Assembly (NCBI GenBank): GCA_037043015.1
Contig: CM073329.1
Coordinates: forward strand, 11,982,648 to 12,046,647
Origin: Bryum argenteum
Lineage: Eukaryota; Streptophyta; Bryopsida; Bryales; Bryaceae
Length of the DNA stretch: 64,000 nt
Direction of reading: 5' to 3'
Part shown: in pieces, positions 35,467 through 47,095 of the stretch
How positions within the stretch are numbered: the stretch's first letter is position 1
Layout of the letters: every line of letters starts with the position of its first letter
Position numbers and translations under genes: made by a program
Notes under the pieces: model-generated
Database searches by the model: none
Told to the model about the DNA's origin: nothing
Seen by the model: the letters and a program-made list of their open reading frames with translations, nothing else

Positions 35467-37258
35467 GTGGAAAGTGTCTTATTTATAAGTTCAGCGTTGG
35501 TAACTTTATCTCCACAAACGCTGCATAAGTTAAAATTGGATTGCACCGACTTGCACATTCCAGGACCGATCTATGTCGACCGATCGAGGACACAGAGCAA
35601 TGTATAGTCCGGGCAGAGCAAGCCTCAAATGCGGTGGTGTTTACGGATTATTTTACGCACTCCAGTGCGTAACTTGCATACTAGGACTCAGTCGAATATG
35701 GCACAATGGTATCTAAGTTACTCAGTTTCTCACTTGACTGGTTTCTTCCAGGTGCTTAGAAAGCTCCTAGTTCGTGGCTGACAGTCCAGGGCATGGACGT
35801 TTGGTGCCTGAGTCAGTAACGGCTGATCCATGAACTGCTGGCTCATGAAGCATCGGATCTGCTTAGGGCGCATGTATGAGATTCTCCTTTTGCTTTGATC
35901 CACCACGGTTCACGTCTATTTTCTATCCTCTCTCTTCTATTTTCTACCCTCTCTGCAGCCAGCGCTTTTCTCTTCCGGGTCGTAGTTACGTTGGTCAAGC
36001 AGGCTGCGGTGGGTGTGCAGGCCAAGAAGGTGCAAAGCAAGCTTAGAATGGCGGAATCTGCAGAGTAGAAGGGTGGAGAATTCGTTTTGGGAAACGCCGG
36101 ACAAGCGACTGACGTGATTTGGACTCTCGCGAGGATTCAAGTGGTTAGTGCTGAAAGTGTTTGGGATTGACTATCATATTGCACATCTTCAACACTTATG
36201 AATGAAGAATATTGCACGTTTGTGTGAAAATGTGCCAGCTCCAAGCTCCAAGTGGATCTTGCTGTTTTGTCCAAATTGATACATTATTGCACGATGGGAG
36301 GTTTGCTTTCTTGTTGAAGAGGTATTGGGGTGACTTAGGCAAGTTCATTGACATCGAAATTGTCAAGTGGAGGCTTTTGGTATGGAGGCACTCCATGGAG
36401 ACTTAAAAGGTGGCAGATTTTGATAGCCCGCACGGAGTGGTAGGGACTGGATTTGGAAGAGCCCCAGAATTACTTCTTGCATTGAAGAATCAAGTGGTGG
36501 ACCTATGTTCAGACTAGGGGATATGGACAAAGAAAGCAGATGTTCACAGCTATGCCGTGACATGTGGTGAGGCTCCAACGCGTTGCACTACTTTTGAGGG
36601 ACGAGCAACATATGATTTCGAAGGTGTTATTGATGGTGAGAGGCCTCCATTGCCGAACTACGTGGATATCAAGTTACAAGAATTGGTGGGAAGGATTGAT
36701 GGTCAGAGGCCTTCATTGCCACCAAACTACGTGGATCCCAAGTTACAAGAATTGGTGGGAAGGTGTTGCACTTGGAGCCTTCAATGAGGCTGAGGCCAAC
36801 TTCCATACAGATAGTGAGAGAATTAATTTCTCTAGCTTAAAATCTCTTCAACAGAACAAACGATACGTGAATCTTCTCTAATTTTCTAGTTTTCCCTCCG
36901 CAATGCTATGCTTCACTCCGAATTTTTCTTCATTTTTCTGGAATTCTTCTGAAAGTGCTCACTTAGATAGCTTTCGAACATAGTTTTGGTTCAAATCAAG
37001 CTTCAAACCGTGCGATCAATCGAAGACACCGTTCTCTCATCAATAAAGAACCAAAGATTTGAAAGTCTTCAGTTCACCGGCAGCTTCAAAACTGATGAAG
37101 GGAAACAAACTAAAAAGGCACCAAGGAATCCTCCAATTAAAAAATTCTTGAAAATCACCCGTCAAAAGCAGTTTCAACTAAAATTGAGTAATGATGGTAC
37201 AGCTTAACGCCAAAAAAGAAGGAAAAAAAAAGATCACAGAAGAGCAAAGACATCGGAA
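35467..37258. other. Gene-free stretch before RRP45
   Basis: I see no established gene. At 36633-36765 there is a tandem duplication of about 66 bp, described separately. The last few hundred bases (about 36850-37258) precede the RRP45 stop on the minus strand and probably hold its 3' untranslated region. Confidence 0.5.
36633..36765 (+). repeat. Two tandem 66-69 bp units, open in frame
   Basis: GATGGTGAGAGGCC...AACTACGTGGAT...AAGTTACAAGAATTGGTGGG occurs twice. In one forward frame the units read ERPPLPNYVD then KLQELVGR, and QRPSLPPNYVDPKLQELVGR. Both units remain open and differ partly by conservative changes. The surrounding frame is only 76 codons, so coding is not shown. Confidence 0.6.
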
Positions 37259-40200
37259 TCAGACTTGTTTCGTGCCTTGTCCACTTTTCCTCTTCTTGGC
37301 CTTTTTCTTCCCAGACGAGAGAAAGCTAAGGGGAGTAGTGCCACTCGCAGTTTGTTCGACGACGACGACATCCTCTTCCTCGTTGTTGTTGTTGTTGTTG
37401 ATGTCATCAGCCACAGCCATGTCGGTGTCGGCCACTCGAGGAAAGATGGGTCCCAGAGAACGAGCTTCGTCGCCTATGAGGTTTGAGGTCTGGTTGGCGT
37501 ACACAGCTGCTGCCGCTATCTGGCCTGAAATCTGGCGTTGCAGCGGCGCTGACACCAGTTTTGTCGACATCCGTTGCGATTCGGACACTGCTCCTCCTCT
37601 TATCATTGCTCTTGCTGCTTCCTCGAAGCCCACTAGTGTACTTGAATCTGTGCACCACCATCACATCCTTCCAGTTAACCCTAATAGGAGAAAGCTCAGC
37701 AGCGACCTCCAGAAAGCCATATCTGAAATCCGTGAACAAAGTATTCTCCTAAATTGATAAGTTTACAACTGTCTAATCAGTCTACCCACCAATTTTTAAA
37801 AAGTTTCATCGTACGGCTCTTGAGATACGTTGAGTCTAAGTCTCAGTTTTCGTAAAAACCTCTCTCCTTTAGGGTTAAAATACTGCTTTTCTACATAAAA
37901 ATGACCACTACTCGAAACTCATGCACAAGAGGATGGATCTTGATTGATCTGAACGCCCTGAGGTGCAGGAGTTGGTTCAGATATCAGGCATGGGTAGCTT
38001 TGGCATTAGCAAGTGCCGATTTTCTGACACAAAATGGGTATGAGATTGAGATTGAGATTGAGCAAGAAGGATGATAGTTGGTAGAAGCGCCAATAAGCAA
38101 ACGGCCCCATGACTATTTCCCATAATTACCCTCAATTGCATACAAAGGTTCATGAATCTTATCCTAAAATAAATACTACAGAATCTGTGATTGGCACAAG
38201 TCACCAAGAAAAGTGATTCGTCGTAGTACATGCTTCCAGGAGGGAGTTATGTTCCAGAATAAGTGATTGAGTTTGCAAGCTTTAGAAATCCACAATATAT
38301 TATGAGAAATTTCAATTTTGTTCACTTTCTTAAAAATTTTGGTGATCAACTCATTTTCATTTCTTAGCATGTTCATCATCATAAGTATGTGAATCCGTTG
38401 AATGTTCGGTAATAGGTGTGGTTGAGAGGGGTTGGTTGAAGGTACCGAAGATCGAATTCCTATTGCCAGGCGCTCCTCTGAGTGGCGTTAACTTCATATC
38501 ATCACCCCTGTGAAGCAATGCAAGAACTTGATCAAACCTCGGAGCACATGCTTCCATACTTACACTTCAGCCAACAACTTGACCCATTAAGATCCGGACA
38601 TCAAGCACGAGTTTGAACAAAGAACTTTCATCATTTAGAGTATGGTGCAGTATTCTTACTATTGATGCCAGTGTAAATGCTACAATGCCAGTCTAAACAT
38701 CATAGACTAGTGTAAGTGACTAGTATATTGACCGACTTCTAAGGGTAAGAACCTTGCATACGGTGCAGTTTTCAGCCAGTATGCTGCAGTACTTTCTAGC
38801 CCTGATGCCAGCCTTAACATCATGAAATTTCACACAGAGTCCAAAGTGCTCTTTGATTCATTAATGTATGGTTGCAATGGCTCAAACATAACATTAAGTA
38901 GAGTGCGATGGAGGGGACGATGTTTGAGTGATCAAGTTTGTGAAGAAAAGGGTAAGAGAGAACATCTAACAAAAGCAAGGCAGTGATTACCAAGCAGATT
39001 CGCCGCCAGCAAAATAATCCCTTCCTCCAGATCGAGACGGCACGTCAGTCTGCCCAGTGGACTTCAAAGGATTGGAATTAGTAGGGGGCTCCTCCTTTAT
39101 GATTCCTTCTTCTTCTTCTTCGTCTTCTTCTTCGTCCTCTTCTTCGTTTTCCATTGCGTGAGCAGCCTCCGGTGCTGCTTCCTCTTCGTCCATCGCCTCT
39201 TCCTTCTCCACTATGTCGTTCGGCACTGCGGACGCTGCTGTGTCAATCTGGCTTGCTCCTCCCACGTTACGATGACGCCTTATCTTTCGCTGTGCTCGCT
39301 CTATGTCGTGAACCTCAACCTTTTTGAACTCAAATAAGCAAATCATGAGAAAAGGTCCAAAATCTGAACGAGAAAAATTATTCACTACATTTTAGTGTTA
39401 CCGACTAAGTGCCTAACCACAAACCAAAAACTACGTAACCTCATTGGCAGGTTGTTATGATAAGTGGCGGAGGAAATGGATGGATAGATGATGGATTCGT
39501 GAAAATGAAAGGAAAGGTGATGGATTCTGAATTAGAAAGTGAGCGGAGAAAGAAAAGTATTATGGAGAATGGCAAGATTTGGCATGGAAATAGCAACTAC
39601 ATGACTCCATGTCAAAATGGCATATGCTATATCACCAGGTTAGCAGAAACTGAGGTTGTATAAGCTTACTATGCAGTCGTTGGTGGTCTATTTACTTACT
39701 CCAAACTAATCCAATATTCAACACATCACTCGAAGCAATGTAATGAAATTGATCCTAAGCTTAAAGATTTGACGAGATAGGTGCATAACGTTCATTCGCA
39801 AAAGCGAACACAGAAAGTAGGGTTGAAATTAGTGTAGCATACCGCTTTCTTAAGCGTTTCAGTGATCGATTGTGCTTTCGCAGCAGCAATGCGGAGACAT
39901 CTCATAATCTCACTAGAAGATACACCCACGCCTCCTCCTTTTTGAACTGCACATACATCACCCTGCGAGTTCATCGTGATTGTGATCCTGCCACCCATTA
40001 CCTCCTCTTCTTTCAGATTCGGATCGACCACCTGCATACATATATCAGATCAATCACCAGCATGTTTCAAAGAAAACTTGATAATAAAGAAACAAGCAGG
40101 ACAATCCATTGCTTACTTGAAGGTTTCCATCACCAAAGAATGCGAACGTCACCGCTACAGGAAGGTGGTGAATGATCAAACCCACTGGCTCCCGCTCCTG

Positions 40201-41410
40201 AAGCCACCCATCGTCAGCAAATCGATAAACCCTAAACCCTACTATCGAAGTTCGAAACGTTGCATGAATTTGTGAGTTGCGTTAAGGTAAGTCTCCAAAT
40301 GGTGAAAATACTAGTCGAAGTTAGTGAAGCTCTTATGAAGATTATGCATAAGGAATGTTTCCAATTGAGAATGCTACTCAAAGTTGGTGACAGTAAATGA
40401 GCTTTTATGAATAAGTTTAGTTGTTATAACCTCAGGAGGATGCACAATAATCTGTTGTCCATCGTCACCACCGACAGTGCATTCTGGCCTTCGGTAAGAT
40501 AGAAGCGCTGCAAGCGCTGCCAAGTTCGCAGCATCGATAAGATTCCTGCCAAAAAATCAACCCTTAAACCCTAAACCCTGAAGCTTGGAATGCTTAACGT
40601 TTGAAAGACTCATTCACGCACCCGCAATTGTCCAGAATGTGGATGTCCACCCGAATTGCCCATACAGATCGCCCTGACAAGATGCATAGCGACTCCGTAT
40701 CCACAGCCCTGCTCTCCCTGCAATACTCATTCAAAACCCCAGTAAGCGAAGCTCATTTCAAGATTCCAGCAAGCAGATGCGCATTTTCAAGACCCCAGTA
40801 CGCAAGCTCAGTTGAAGACCCAAGTACGCAAAGCACCAATTCGAGAACCCCGAAGGCAAATATGCGATTGCTTCGTAATCTTCGAGATTAGCATTCTGTT
40901 AATCTCGGAAGTAATTGGCTTATAATCATGAGATGGCAAGAGGATTTTGATGCTGGTACCTTAGCCCTCGGTCGATGATCCGGCCAAGCTCAACGGCCAT
41001 ATCGCTGGGGCGGCCAACTTCAAAGCCAGGATCACCCATGGGAGAAAATTCAGTGAAGATACTGAGGGAGCCTTCATTGCCGCGATCGGGATACGGTTGC
41101 GTGATTTCGCCTTTCACCACGGCGAGCACTCGCGTTTGACCCAATTGCACCTCCACCGACCCATCGTCTCTACACAACAAGCTCAAATCAGTACTCTAAG
41201 CCCTGCAAGGATCAAAGAATTGGAAGAATAGACCATTCTTTACCTGGAAGAATCAATGATTGCAAGGGTTTAAGGGACGTACTTGAGGAATGAGATGTTG
41301 AGTTTCCGGTAGTCGAACGGTGTTCGCCCGTCAATCCGCTGTTCTTCCTTGATCGCAGCCTCGATAAACTCCTTCTCGTTCACGCTCATGCGCAGCCCTG
41401 CATTCGCCAT
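37259..41410 (-). CDS. RRP45: Exosome complex subunit RRP45 (CER7-type), 9 coding exons
   Basis: Exons from 5' to 3': 41410-41283, 41169-40960, 40717-40622, 40545-40431, 40197-40117, 40031-39843, 39319-38991, 38507-38446, 37632-37259. All are in frame; the product is 527 residues. RRP45 is one of six RNase PH-type subunits of the RNA exosome ring, which degrades and trims RNA; in plants its paralogue CER7 affects wax synthesis through RNA decay. The RNase PH fold covers about residues 1-275, with EVQLGQTRVLAVV, NEGSLSIFTEFSPM, ELGRIID, ILDNCG then NLIDAANLAALAALL, and GLIIHHLPVAVTFAFF. The C-terminal tail is acidic (EEEDEEEDEEEEEG), then has an asparagine run, and ends with basic KKKAKKRKSG. 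Reading through after exon 7 would stop at once at TAA, but a GTAATC donor and two further in-frame exons, the last ending as in known homologues, support splicing. Confidence 0.93.
40227..40240. promoter_or_regulatory. Telo-box motif in an RRP45 intron
   Basis: AAACCCTAAACCCT in intron 4. A similar tract, CCCTTAAACCCTAAACCCTG, lies at 40561-40580 in intron 3. Both are telomere-like motifs; a role in these introns is only a guess. Confidence 0.4.
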
Positions 41411-41513
41411 GGCTACCGACTCTCTCTCTCCCTCTCTCAATCACTCATGTCATCTTGCGAGATAGAGAAAAGAAAATCTGATCTGCATCTTTTTTGCCAA
41501 GTTTGGTTTTAAC

Positions 41514-41532
41514 TAGGGTTAGGGTTTAAGGG
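41514..41532. promoter_or_regulatory. Telo-box between RRP45 and the DYW PPR gene
   Basis: TAGGGTTAGGGTTTAAGGG lies about 105 bp upstream of the RRP45 ATG on its template side, in the 1-kb space between two divergent genes. It reads CCCTAAACCCTA in the RRP45 direction. This fits telo-box control of an RNA-processing gene. Confidence 0.55.
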
Positions 41533-41561
41533 CCATGTCACCTCAACTTTGCCAAACATGA

Positions 41562-42450
41562 GTTCCTCGCTTTCGAGTTTGTGAATGAGATTGTCCCTTG
41601 CGCTTCGAGTTCGAATTGTCCTCTAAACTCTTTTCTAGAGGTTTGCTGGTGTCAGTCTGAAGGATCTGATCACTTTCTGGATTGGATATTTCGAGCACTG
41701 GTCTCTAGCTTGACTTTATTGCACATTCTTTAGCAATAGCGTTTCGCATTGGAAAATTCATGAGATTTGGTTATTACTTTCACAAACTTGAAGTCAGCTT
41801 AGCTCTCCAAGCTTCATTTTCTGACACCTTATTCCTCAGTGGTATTCCTCGCTTTCAAATTTGCTGCAATTCGGATCGTCTCTTACGCTTGAGTTCGTTT
41901 ATGAGTTTGAATTGCTCCCTGAGTTCGTTTTAGAGGGTCCGACCGCTTCCTGGATTGGAATTTTTGAGCAATCGTTAGTATCAGAGAATTGGTGGGCACT
42001 ATCTTGATTCTATCGCACATTCTTTAGCTGGCTATGGCGATCGTCATGGGGAATTCATTCAATTCAGTTATTACTCTCATGAACTTTTGCTCTTCTATTT
42101 CTTAATTGATCACTCAGAAGCTTCATTTCATCGAACCTTTTTCCTTAGCGGTATTGTTCTTAGCATTCGAGTTTGTGCTTGTTGATTGATGAGATCGCCA
42201 TTGTTAGATAAACTCAAGTCCCTCTAGCGCTTTCTCGTGAACGAGTTTGAATTTCCCCTCCGAAATCATCTGCCTGAAACGAAGCCCTGAATTCCATGTG
42301 TCAAGCAGAATCAGAGGATCACTGGATGCAGATGGGCACTAGCCTGCACTTTATCTAACAATGGCGATCGTCATTGGAAAATTCATGATTTTGAGGTATG
42401 ACTCTCAGTCACTTTTGTTCTTCAGTTGCTCAGAAGCTTCGTTTCTTTAG
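41562..42450. repeat. Three diverged tandem units of about 300 bp in the divergent promoter
   Basis: Each unit contains, in order, CGAGTTTG or TTGAGTTCG blocks, TGGATTGGA or CACTGGATG, GCACATTCTTTAGC or CACTTTATCTAAC, GG(A/G)AAATTCAT, a TATTACT(T/C)TCA block and CAGAAGCTTC or CAAGCTTCA. The CTTTA block starts at about 41728, 42022 and 42349. The third unit runs into the start of the DYW PPR open frame, so the RRP45/PPR promoter and PPR leader arose by tandem duplication. Confidence 0.75.
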
Positions 42451-45044
42451 TCCAATTTGTTGTTAAAGTTCCTCTTGATAGCTCAATAAGCTTGTTTCTT
42501 CACAGGACGTCTATTTTACATCGCTGGCGACAAGCCTTCTACCACACTGGGGCGATGAACAACGCTCTTCCAGATGGGCCCAGATTCGTGAGCGGGCAGG
42601 AGGTGTACCGGCTCTGCAAAACAGGTCGACTACGGGAAGGTCTTCAACTCCTCACAACAATGAACCAACGAGGCCTTCCCATAAACTCCAACACATACGC
42701 ATGCGTACTGGAGCAATGCACGAAGTCACGCCAATTCGGAGACGGGAAGCGCGTCCACAAACAATTGATCGCCTCTAACGTACCCATCGACATCTACCTC
42801 GGAAACTCGCTCATCACTTTCTACAGCAAATGTGGAGACCTTATGCAAGCTCAAAGCATCTTCCAGGCAATGGAACAGCGAGACGTGGTCACATGGACCT
42901 CCATGATCGCCACCTACGTCAACAACAGAGAGCCAGTGAAGGCAATGGAACTTTTCAATCACATGACCCATAAACCCAACCGAGTCACGTTTCTAAGCAT
43001 CCTCAAAGCTTGTGGTACCCTCGAGGATGTGAAGAGGATACATAAACTTGTGAAGGCAGCAGGGTTGGATTTCGATGTCACTGTTGGGACTTCTCTGATT
43101 ACTGCTTATTCAAAATGTGGAGATGGGATTCTCGCCAGAGAGGTATTCGACACCATGCCTGAACGGAATGTTGTTTCGTGGACAGCTATCATTCAAGCTA
43201 GCGCACTACATGGCCACTTCGATGCAGCTTTTGAGCTTTATTCTCATATGCTACAAGCGGGGATTCAACCAAATCCTCACACTTTTGTAAGCTTGCTCAA
43301 CTCGTGTATCACTTTATCTCGTGGTCGGGAGATTCATGGACACATCAAGCAAGGTGGTTTCGGTTCCGACGTAGTTGTGGGGAACGCGTTGATCTCCATG
43401 TACTGCAAGTGTGGAAGCATTCTAAACGCTCGGGAAGTGTTCGATGGAATGGTTCACCGCGATGTGGTTACATGGAGTGCCATGATAACTGGATACGCAC
43501 AGGAGTCTTTCGACGAGGCTTTGAGGCTGTTGAAGCTTATGCGAGAGGATGGTTTGGTACCGAACAGGATCACGTTCATGGGCGTTTTAAAAGCATGTAA
43601 GAATCTGGAGCAAGGTCGACGACTTCATGGTGATATTATTACACTCGGATTACACACTAATCCATCTTTGCAAACGGCGATATTCAACATGTATGGGAGC
43701 TGTGGAGCTATCCATGAAGCGGAGGAGGTGTTTAACCGAATGACGCAGAAGAACGTCGTAGCGTGGACTTCATTGCTCGGTCTCTACATCAAAACGGGCA
43801 ACCTTTCAAAAGCAGAAGAAACGTTTTACAAGATGCCGACTCGGAACATCGTCTCCTGGAATCACATGATTGTCGCACAAGGCTCCACGGAGAAAGCCTT
43901 CAAACTCCTCTCTGACATGAAACACGAAGGTCTCCAGCCGGATCGAGTGACTATACTCTCAATCCTCGAAACCTGTGAGTGGGGAATAGAGAGCTTAAAG
44001 AAAGTCCATGCTGAAGCTATAAACCTCAACCTCGACTCAGATCCCATAGTAGCCACAGCCCTCATCAAAATGTACTCAAAATGCGGTGAGCTTCCCGAAG
44101 CGCAAAAGCTGTTCGAAAACCTCTCATCACGAGACGTGGTCACCTGGAACGCCATGATTCTAGGCTATGCCCAACATGGAGATGGCAATAAAGCAGTGCA
44201 GCTTTTTCGCGCCATGGATGTGAAGCCGAACGAGATCACATTCACAGCAGTACTCTCAGCATGTAGTCGTGGAGGACTTCTCCAGGAAGGCTACGAGTTT
44301 TTTCGCATGCTACAAGCGGAGTTTACACCAAGAAAAGAGCATTATGGGGCTATGGTGGACTTGCTTGGCCGTGCCGGGGAGCTTGAAAAGGCGAAAGAGT
44401 TCATAAACAGTATGCCGTGTGAGCCCGAGGTTTCAGTATGGCATGCACTACTAGGTGCATGCAAGGTGCACAACAGTGTGGAAATAGCGGAATGGGCAGC
44501 GCATCATGTGCTGGAGCTTGAGCCTACGAACACGAGCGTGTACATAACTCTGTCAAATGTGTATGCACAAGCAGGTCGATGGGAAGACTCCAGTAAAATA
44601 AGGAAGGTTATGGATGATCGAGGTTTGAAGAAGGATCGGGGAGCGAGTTCGATTGAAATCGATGGAAAGCTGCACTCGTTTGTAGCGGACGAGGTATCCC
44701 ATCCCGAGATTGATGCCATTCATGGCGAGCTTGAGAGGCTGTCGGTGGAGTTGAAGGAGGCCGGGTATATCCCCGATATGAGATTCGTTCTGCACGATGT
44801 GGATGATGCTCAGAAGGAGAAGGCTCTGTGTCATCATAGTGAGAAGCTCGCAATTGCTTATGGGTTGCTGAAAACCGCCCCTGGTACTCCTATTCGTATC
44901 ATGAAGAACCTCCGTGTGTGTGGGGATTGTCACGCTGCTACGAAGTTGATCTCCAAAATCAGGAAGCGAGACATTGTTGCTAGAGATGCTAATCGGTTTC
45001 ATTACTTCAAGGATGGTGCTTGCTCGTGTGGAGATTTTTGGTAA
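42426..45044 (+). CDS. PLS-class PPR protein with E and DYW deaminase domains
   Basis: An uninterrupted 872-codon frame. After about residue 55 it is an unbroken array of PLS-type PPR motifs (for example NTYACVLEQC, YLGNSLITFYSKCGD, DVVTWTSMIATY, then many like units), followed by E motifs and a C-terminal DYW domain from about 779 (AGYIPDMRF). The deaminase signature is present: HSE at about 804-806, CGDCH at about 832-836, and the end CSCGDFW. Such proteins choose and deaminate cytidines in chloroplast or mitochondrial transcripts. The terminal triplet is DFW, a common variant. The start is uncertain. The first Met lies in the promoter repeat; Met44 (42555), after a possible acceptor TTCTTCACAG, is another candidate. 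The N-terminus (FLHRTSILHRWRQAFYH) has the Arg/Ser-rich look of an organelle presequence. It is divergent from RRP45. Confidence 0.96.
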   Translation: MLRSFVSLVQFVVKVPLDSSISLFLHRTSILHRWRQAFYHTGAMNNALPDGPRFVSGQEVYRLCKTGRLREGLQLLTTMNQRGLPINSNTYACVLEQCTKSRQFGDGKRVHKQLIASNVPIDIYLGNSLITFYSKCGDLMQAQSIFQAMEQRDVVTWTSMIATYVNNREPVKAMELFNHMTHKPNRVTFLSILKACGTLEDVKRIHKLVKAAGLDFDVTVGTSLITAYSKCGDGILAREVFDTMPERNVVSWTAIIQASALHGHFDAAFELYSHMLQAGIQPNPHTFVSLLNSCITLSRGREIHGHIKQGGFGSDVVVGNALISMYCKCGSILNAREVFDGMVHRDVVTWSAMITGYAQESFDEALRLLKLMREDGLVPNRITFMGVLKACKNLEQGRRLHGDIITLGLHTNPSLQTAIFNMYGSCGAIHEAEEVFNRMTQKNVVAWTSLLGLYIKTGNLSKAEETFYKMPTRNIVSWNHMIVAQGSTEKAFKLLSDMKHEGLQPDRVTILSILETCEWGIESLKKVHAEAINLNLDSDPIVATALIKMYSKCGELPEAQKLFENLSSRDVVTWNAMILGYAQHGDGNKAVQLFRAMDVKPNEITFTAVLSACSRGGLLQEGYEFFRMLQAEFTPRKEHYGAMVDLLGRAGELEKAKEFINSMPCEPEVSVWHALLGACKVHNSVEIAEWAAHHVLELEPTNTSVYITLSNVYAQAGRWEDSSKIRKVMDDRGLKKDRGASSIEIDGKLHSFVADEVSHPEIDAIHGELERLSVELKEAGYIPDMRFVLHDVDDAQKEKALCHHSEKLAIAYGLLKTAPGTPIRIMKNLRVCGDCHAATKLISKIRKRDIVARDANRFHYFKDGACSCGDFW

Positions 45045-46322
45045 TCGAAGCTTCCAGGTTAGCACCTCTCGCCTGCCTACTCTTCGACAGAACTATCAGA
45101 TATGTATGTGTTATTGGTTTCTCTTGATTAGTGCTCACAGGCAGTCAGAAATTGTGCTTTACCTCTTTATATTCGATTCCTCCAGATGAGAAGGCGTCAG
45201 TGATTTCTGGAAGCGATTCCCCACTACAGTCAGAACTTTGAAAGCAAGAATGTAAGAATTCTCTTCTAAGTATCTTGTGAACTTTCCCACCCTTGTTCGT
45301 CGATGTATAGTCCGAGAGTACATGGTGACATAGCTTGGTTGTTTCACGCAATTATGACTGAATCTTTTTTAAACCTTGATGTGTTGGCAGTAACACAAGA
45401 CCTTATCTGAACGGTGTGGTCTCAATATTATGGAGATGAATCTATTGAACGAGGATTCAAAGTTATCGTATGAGAGTATCGCAACGTGGGTCCTTGAATT
45501 TCAGGAGGTTTTCAAGGCTTCTCGAGAACTTTACGTTCTTCAAGACGGAGTTCCACGCAAAATGTAGAACATGCATCAAAACAACAGACAAATGCATAGT
45601 TTTCTTCTGTTGAGATGGCCTCGATCTCATAGTCACGAGATGTGGCCTTGATCCCTCAACCCTAAGCCCGAATCCCTAGAATCTGAACCCTGAATCTAGG
45701 GACTGGCCCATATAGTGGCAAATGCCAATCCTGTGGTTCAAGATATGGAGCAAGCAAGGTTTGGAGTATTTTCATCAAGTAGCTGCAGGGTAAGTGTAGT
45801 ACCTCTCGTCTCCACAGTTCTGAGGCTTTGTGACAACTGAAAGTGTTGCAAGTAACTCGTGAGGGTTCAGATTGTATTAGAATTTCGAATGATTTTAACG
45901 GTTATCACGGTATTCAACACACCTGAGCATGATTAGATACGACAGCAAACGAGGAGATTAGTTGATCAGATTGTAATTGATCCAGATTAGAAGTAAAGAG
46001 GAGAGAATTGGGTAACACGGTTGAATCATGAAATGGATTGAATCGCGTGTTGGATGGGACGTAGTTTACGCTTCTCGTTGTTCCACACTACACTCCAGAG
46101 AGTCTCAGTTTCAGAAGCTGAGTGCTTGCTTTCTCAAGATTGCATTGATTGCAAGCGAATTTGAGGACCTGTTTTATGATCAGAAAGCGCAATTCGCTGT
46201 GCCTGTTTCTTGCATGCGCTTCTTTGTAACGTGATCCATTACTCTTGATTCCCAAAAAGTTGTTTCGTACTGTGCTGTAGAAGGGTTATATAAGTTAAAA
46301 TCAATTTCAAATCATGTCCAAT
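45045..46322. other. DYW PPR 3' region and intergenic space
   Basis: The first few hundred bases are probably 3' untranslated sequence. Around 45655-45705 several CCCTA/CCCTGA words recur in a degenerate telomere-like pattern. No further gene is seen before the tRNA. Confidence 0.5.
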
Positions 46323-46394
46323 GGGAGCATGGTCTAGGGGTATGATTCCTGCTTCGGGTGCAGGAGGTCGCGAGTTCGATTCTCGCTGCTCCCC
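46323..46394 (+). tRNA. tRNA-Pro (anticodon CGG)
   Basis: A 72-base cloverleaf: acceptor stem GGGAGCA paired with TGCTCCC; D-arm region GGTCTAGGGGTA (A box); anticodon stem CCTGC/GCAGG with loop TTCGGGT, giving CGG for codon CCG; T arm GCGAG-TTCGATT-CTCGC (B box). The CCA tail is not encoded, as expected for a nuclear gene, and a TTTT stop for RNA polymerase III follows at about 46404. It has no intron. It supplies proline to cytosolic translation. Confidence 0.96.
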
Positions 46395-46878
46395 AGTGAT
46401 TACTTTTATTTTGAGCTTTTGATGTTGATAGTCACACATTTCTTTTTGCTTTGTCATGCATTCGGTCCACAAGCAAAAGCACAATTGCAGTACAGAAGTG
46501 TGAAAGCACCTACTTAGCAACATGCACTACTGTTTAAAAAACTTTCATTTAAAGATTCACTTTCAAGTCAATATGTTATTTAAATAGAGTATCAAGAGAA
46601 TATAGGGCTGCATCAGCCTTTTAAATTTCTATTACTATTTGTGACATGACCCAAATATAAAGGCAGATCCAATGCCTACCTTTTTATTCCATGTTTTAAT
46701 GGTGAAGAATATTCTCCAGGTCAGACCATTATTTCAGGAACTGTCACAAGGACAAGTTTATCTTCGGTAAGGTTATCTGAATGTAGTTCTTCTTCGACAC
46801 TTATAGATATTTGATACATAATTGCCTACATTATTAAAGCTTTGAGCAAAATTTAGCCTTTCACACGAAGTCCCAATA

Positions 46879-47095
46879 CACTAAATTTGATAACTAGTGT
46901 TAAATACACTAATTTACATAAACATGTTATAAGTTTTTACTGTTGTTCAATAATTTTACCCACTATATTGGTCAAGATGGGGGTCCTTATATAGTATCAG
47001 AATCAATGCTCTTGGCAAATTTTTTTAAACAAAAGTAAAAACTTATAGCATTTTCAAATATTATAATAATCTAACACTAATTATCAAATTTAGTG
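46879..47095. mobile_element. TA-flanked foldback MITE, 217 bp
   Basis: The two halves are near reverse complements over about 75 bp each: the ends are CACTAAATTTGATAA in both directions, and CTATAAGTTTTTACT-type blocks lie inside. TA flanks both sides (46877-46878 and 47096-47097). This suits a Tc1/mariner-like foldback element. It has no coding capacity. Confidence 0.75.

Noticed and set aside
35690-35720. CAATGGTATCTAAG, resembling a retrotransposon primer-binding leader
   Set aside because: The match is short and imperfect, and no long terminal repeats or retroelement proteins are visible around it.
38987-39385. RRP45 exon 7 taken as a final exon ending at TAA
   Set aside because: A good GTAATC donor sits across that TAA, and two further exons continue in frame to the KKKAKKRKSG-type end expected for the family.
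43862-45065. Minus-strand frames of 71 to 170 codons under the DYW PPR gene
   Set aside because: They are shadows of the strongly supported forward frame and have no recognisable domain.
46239-46523. Minus-strand open frame of 94 codons across the tRNA gene
   Set aside because: Its RESNSRPPAPEAG-like stretch is simply the antisense of the tRNA-Pro gene, a well-known source of false protein calls.
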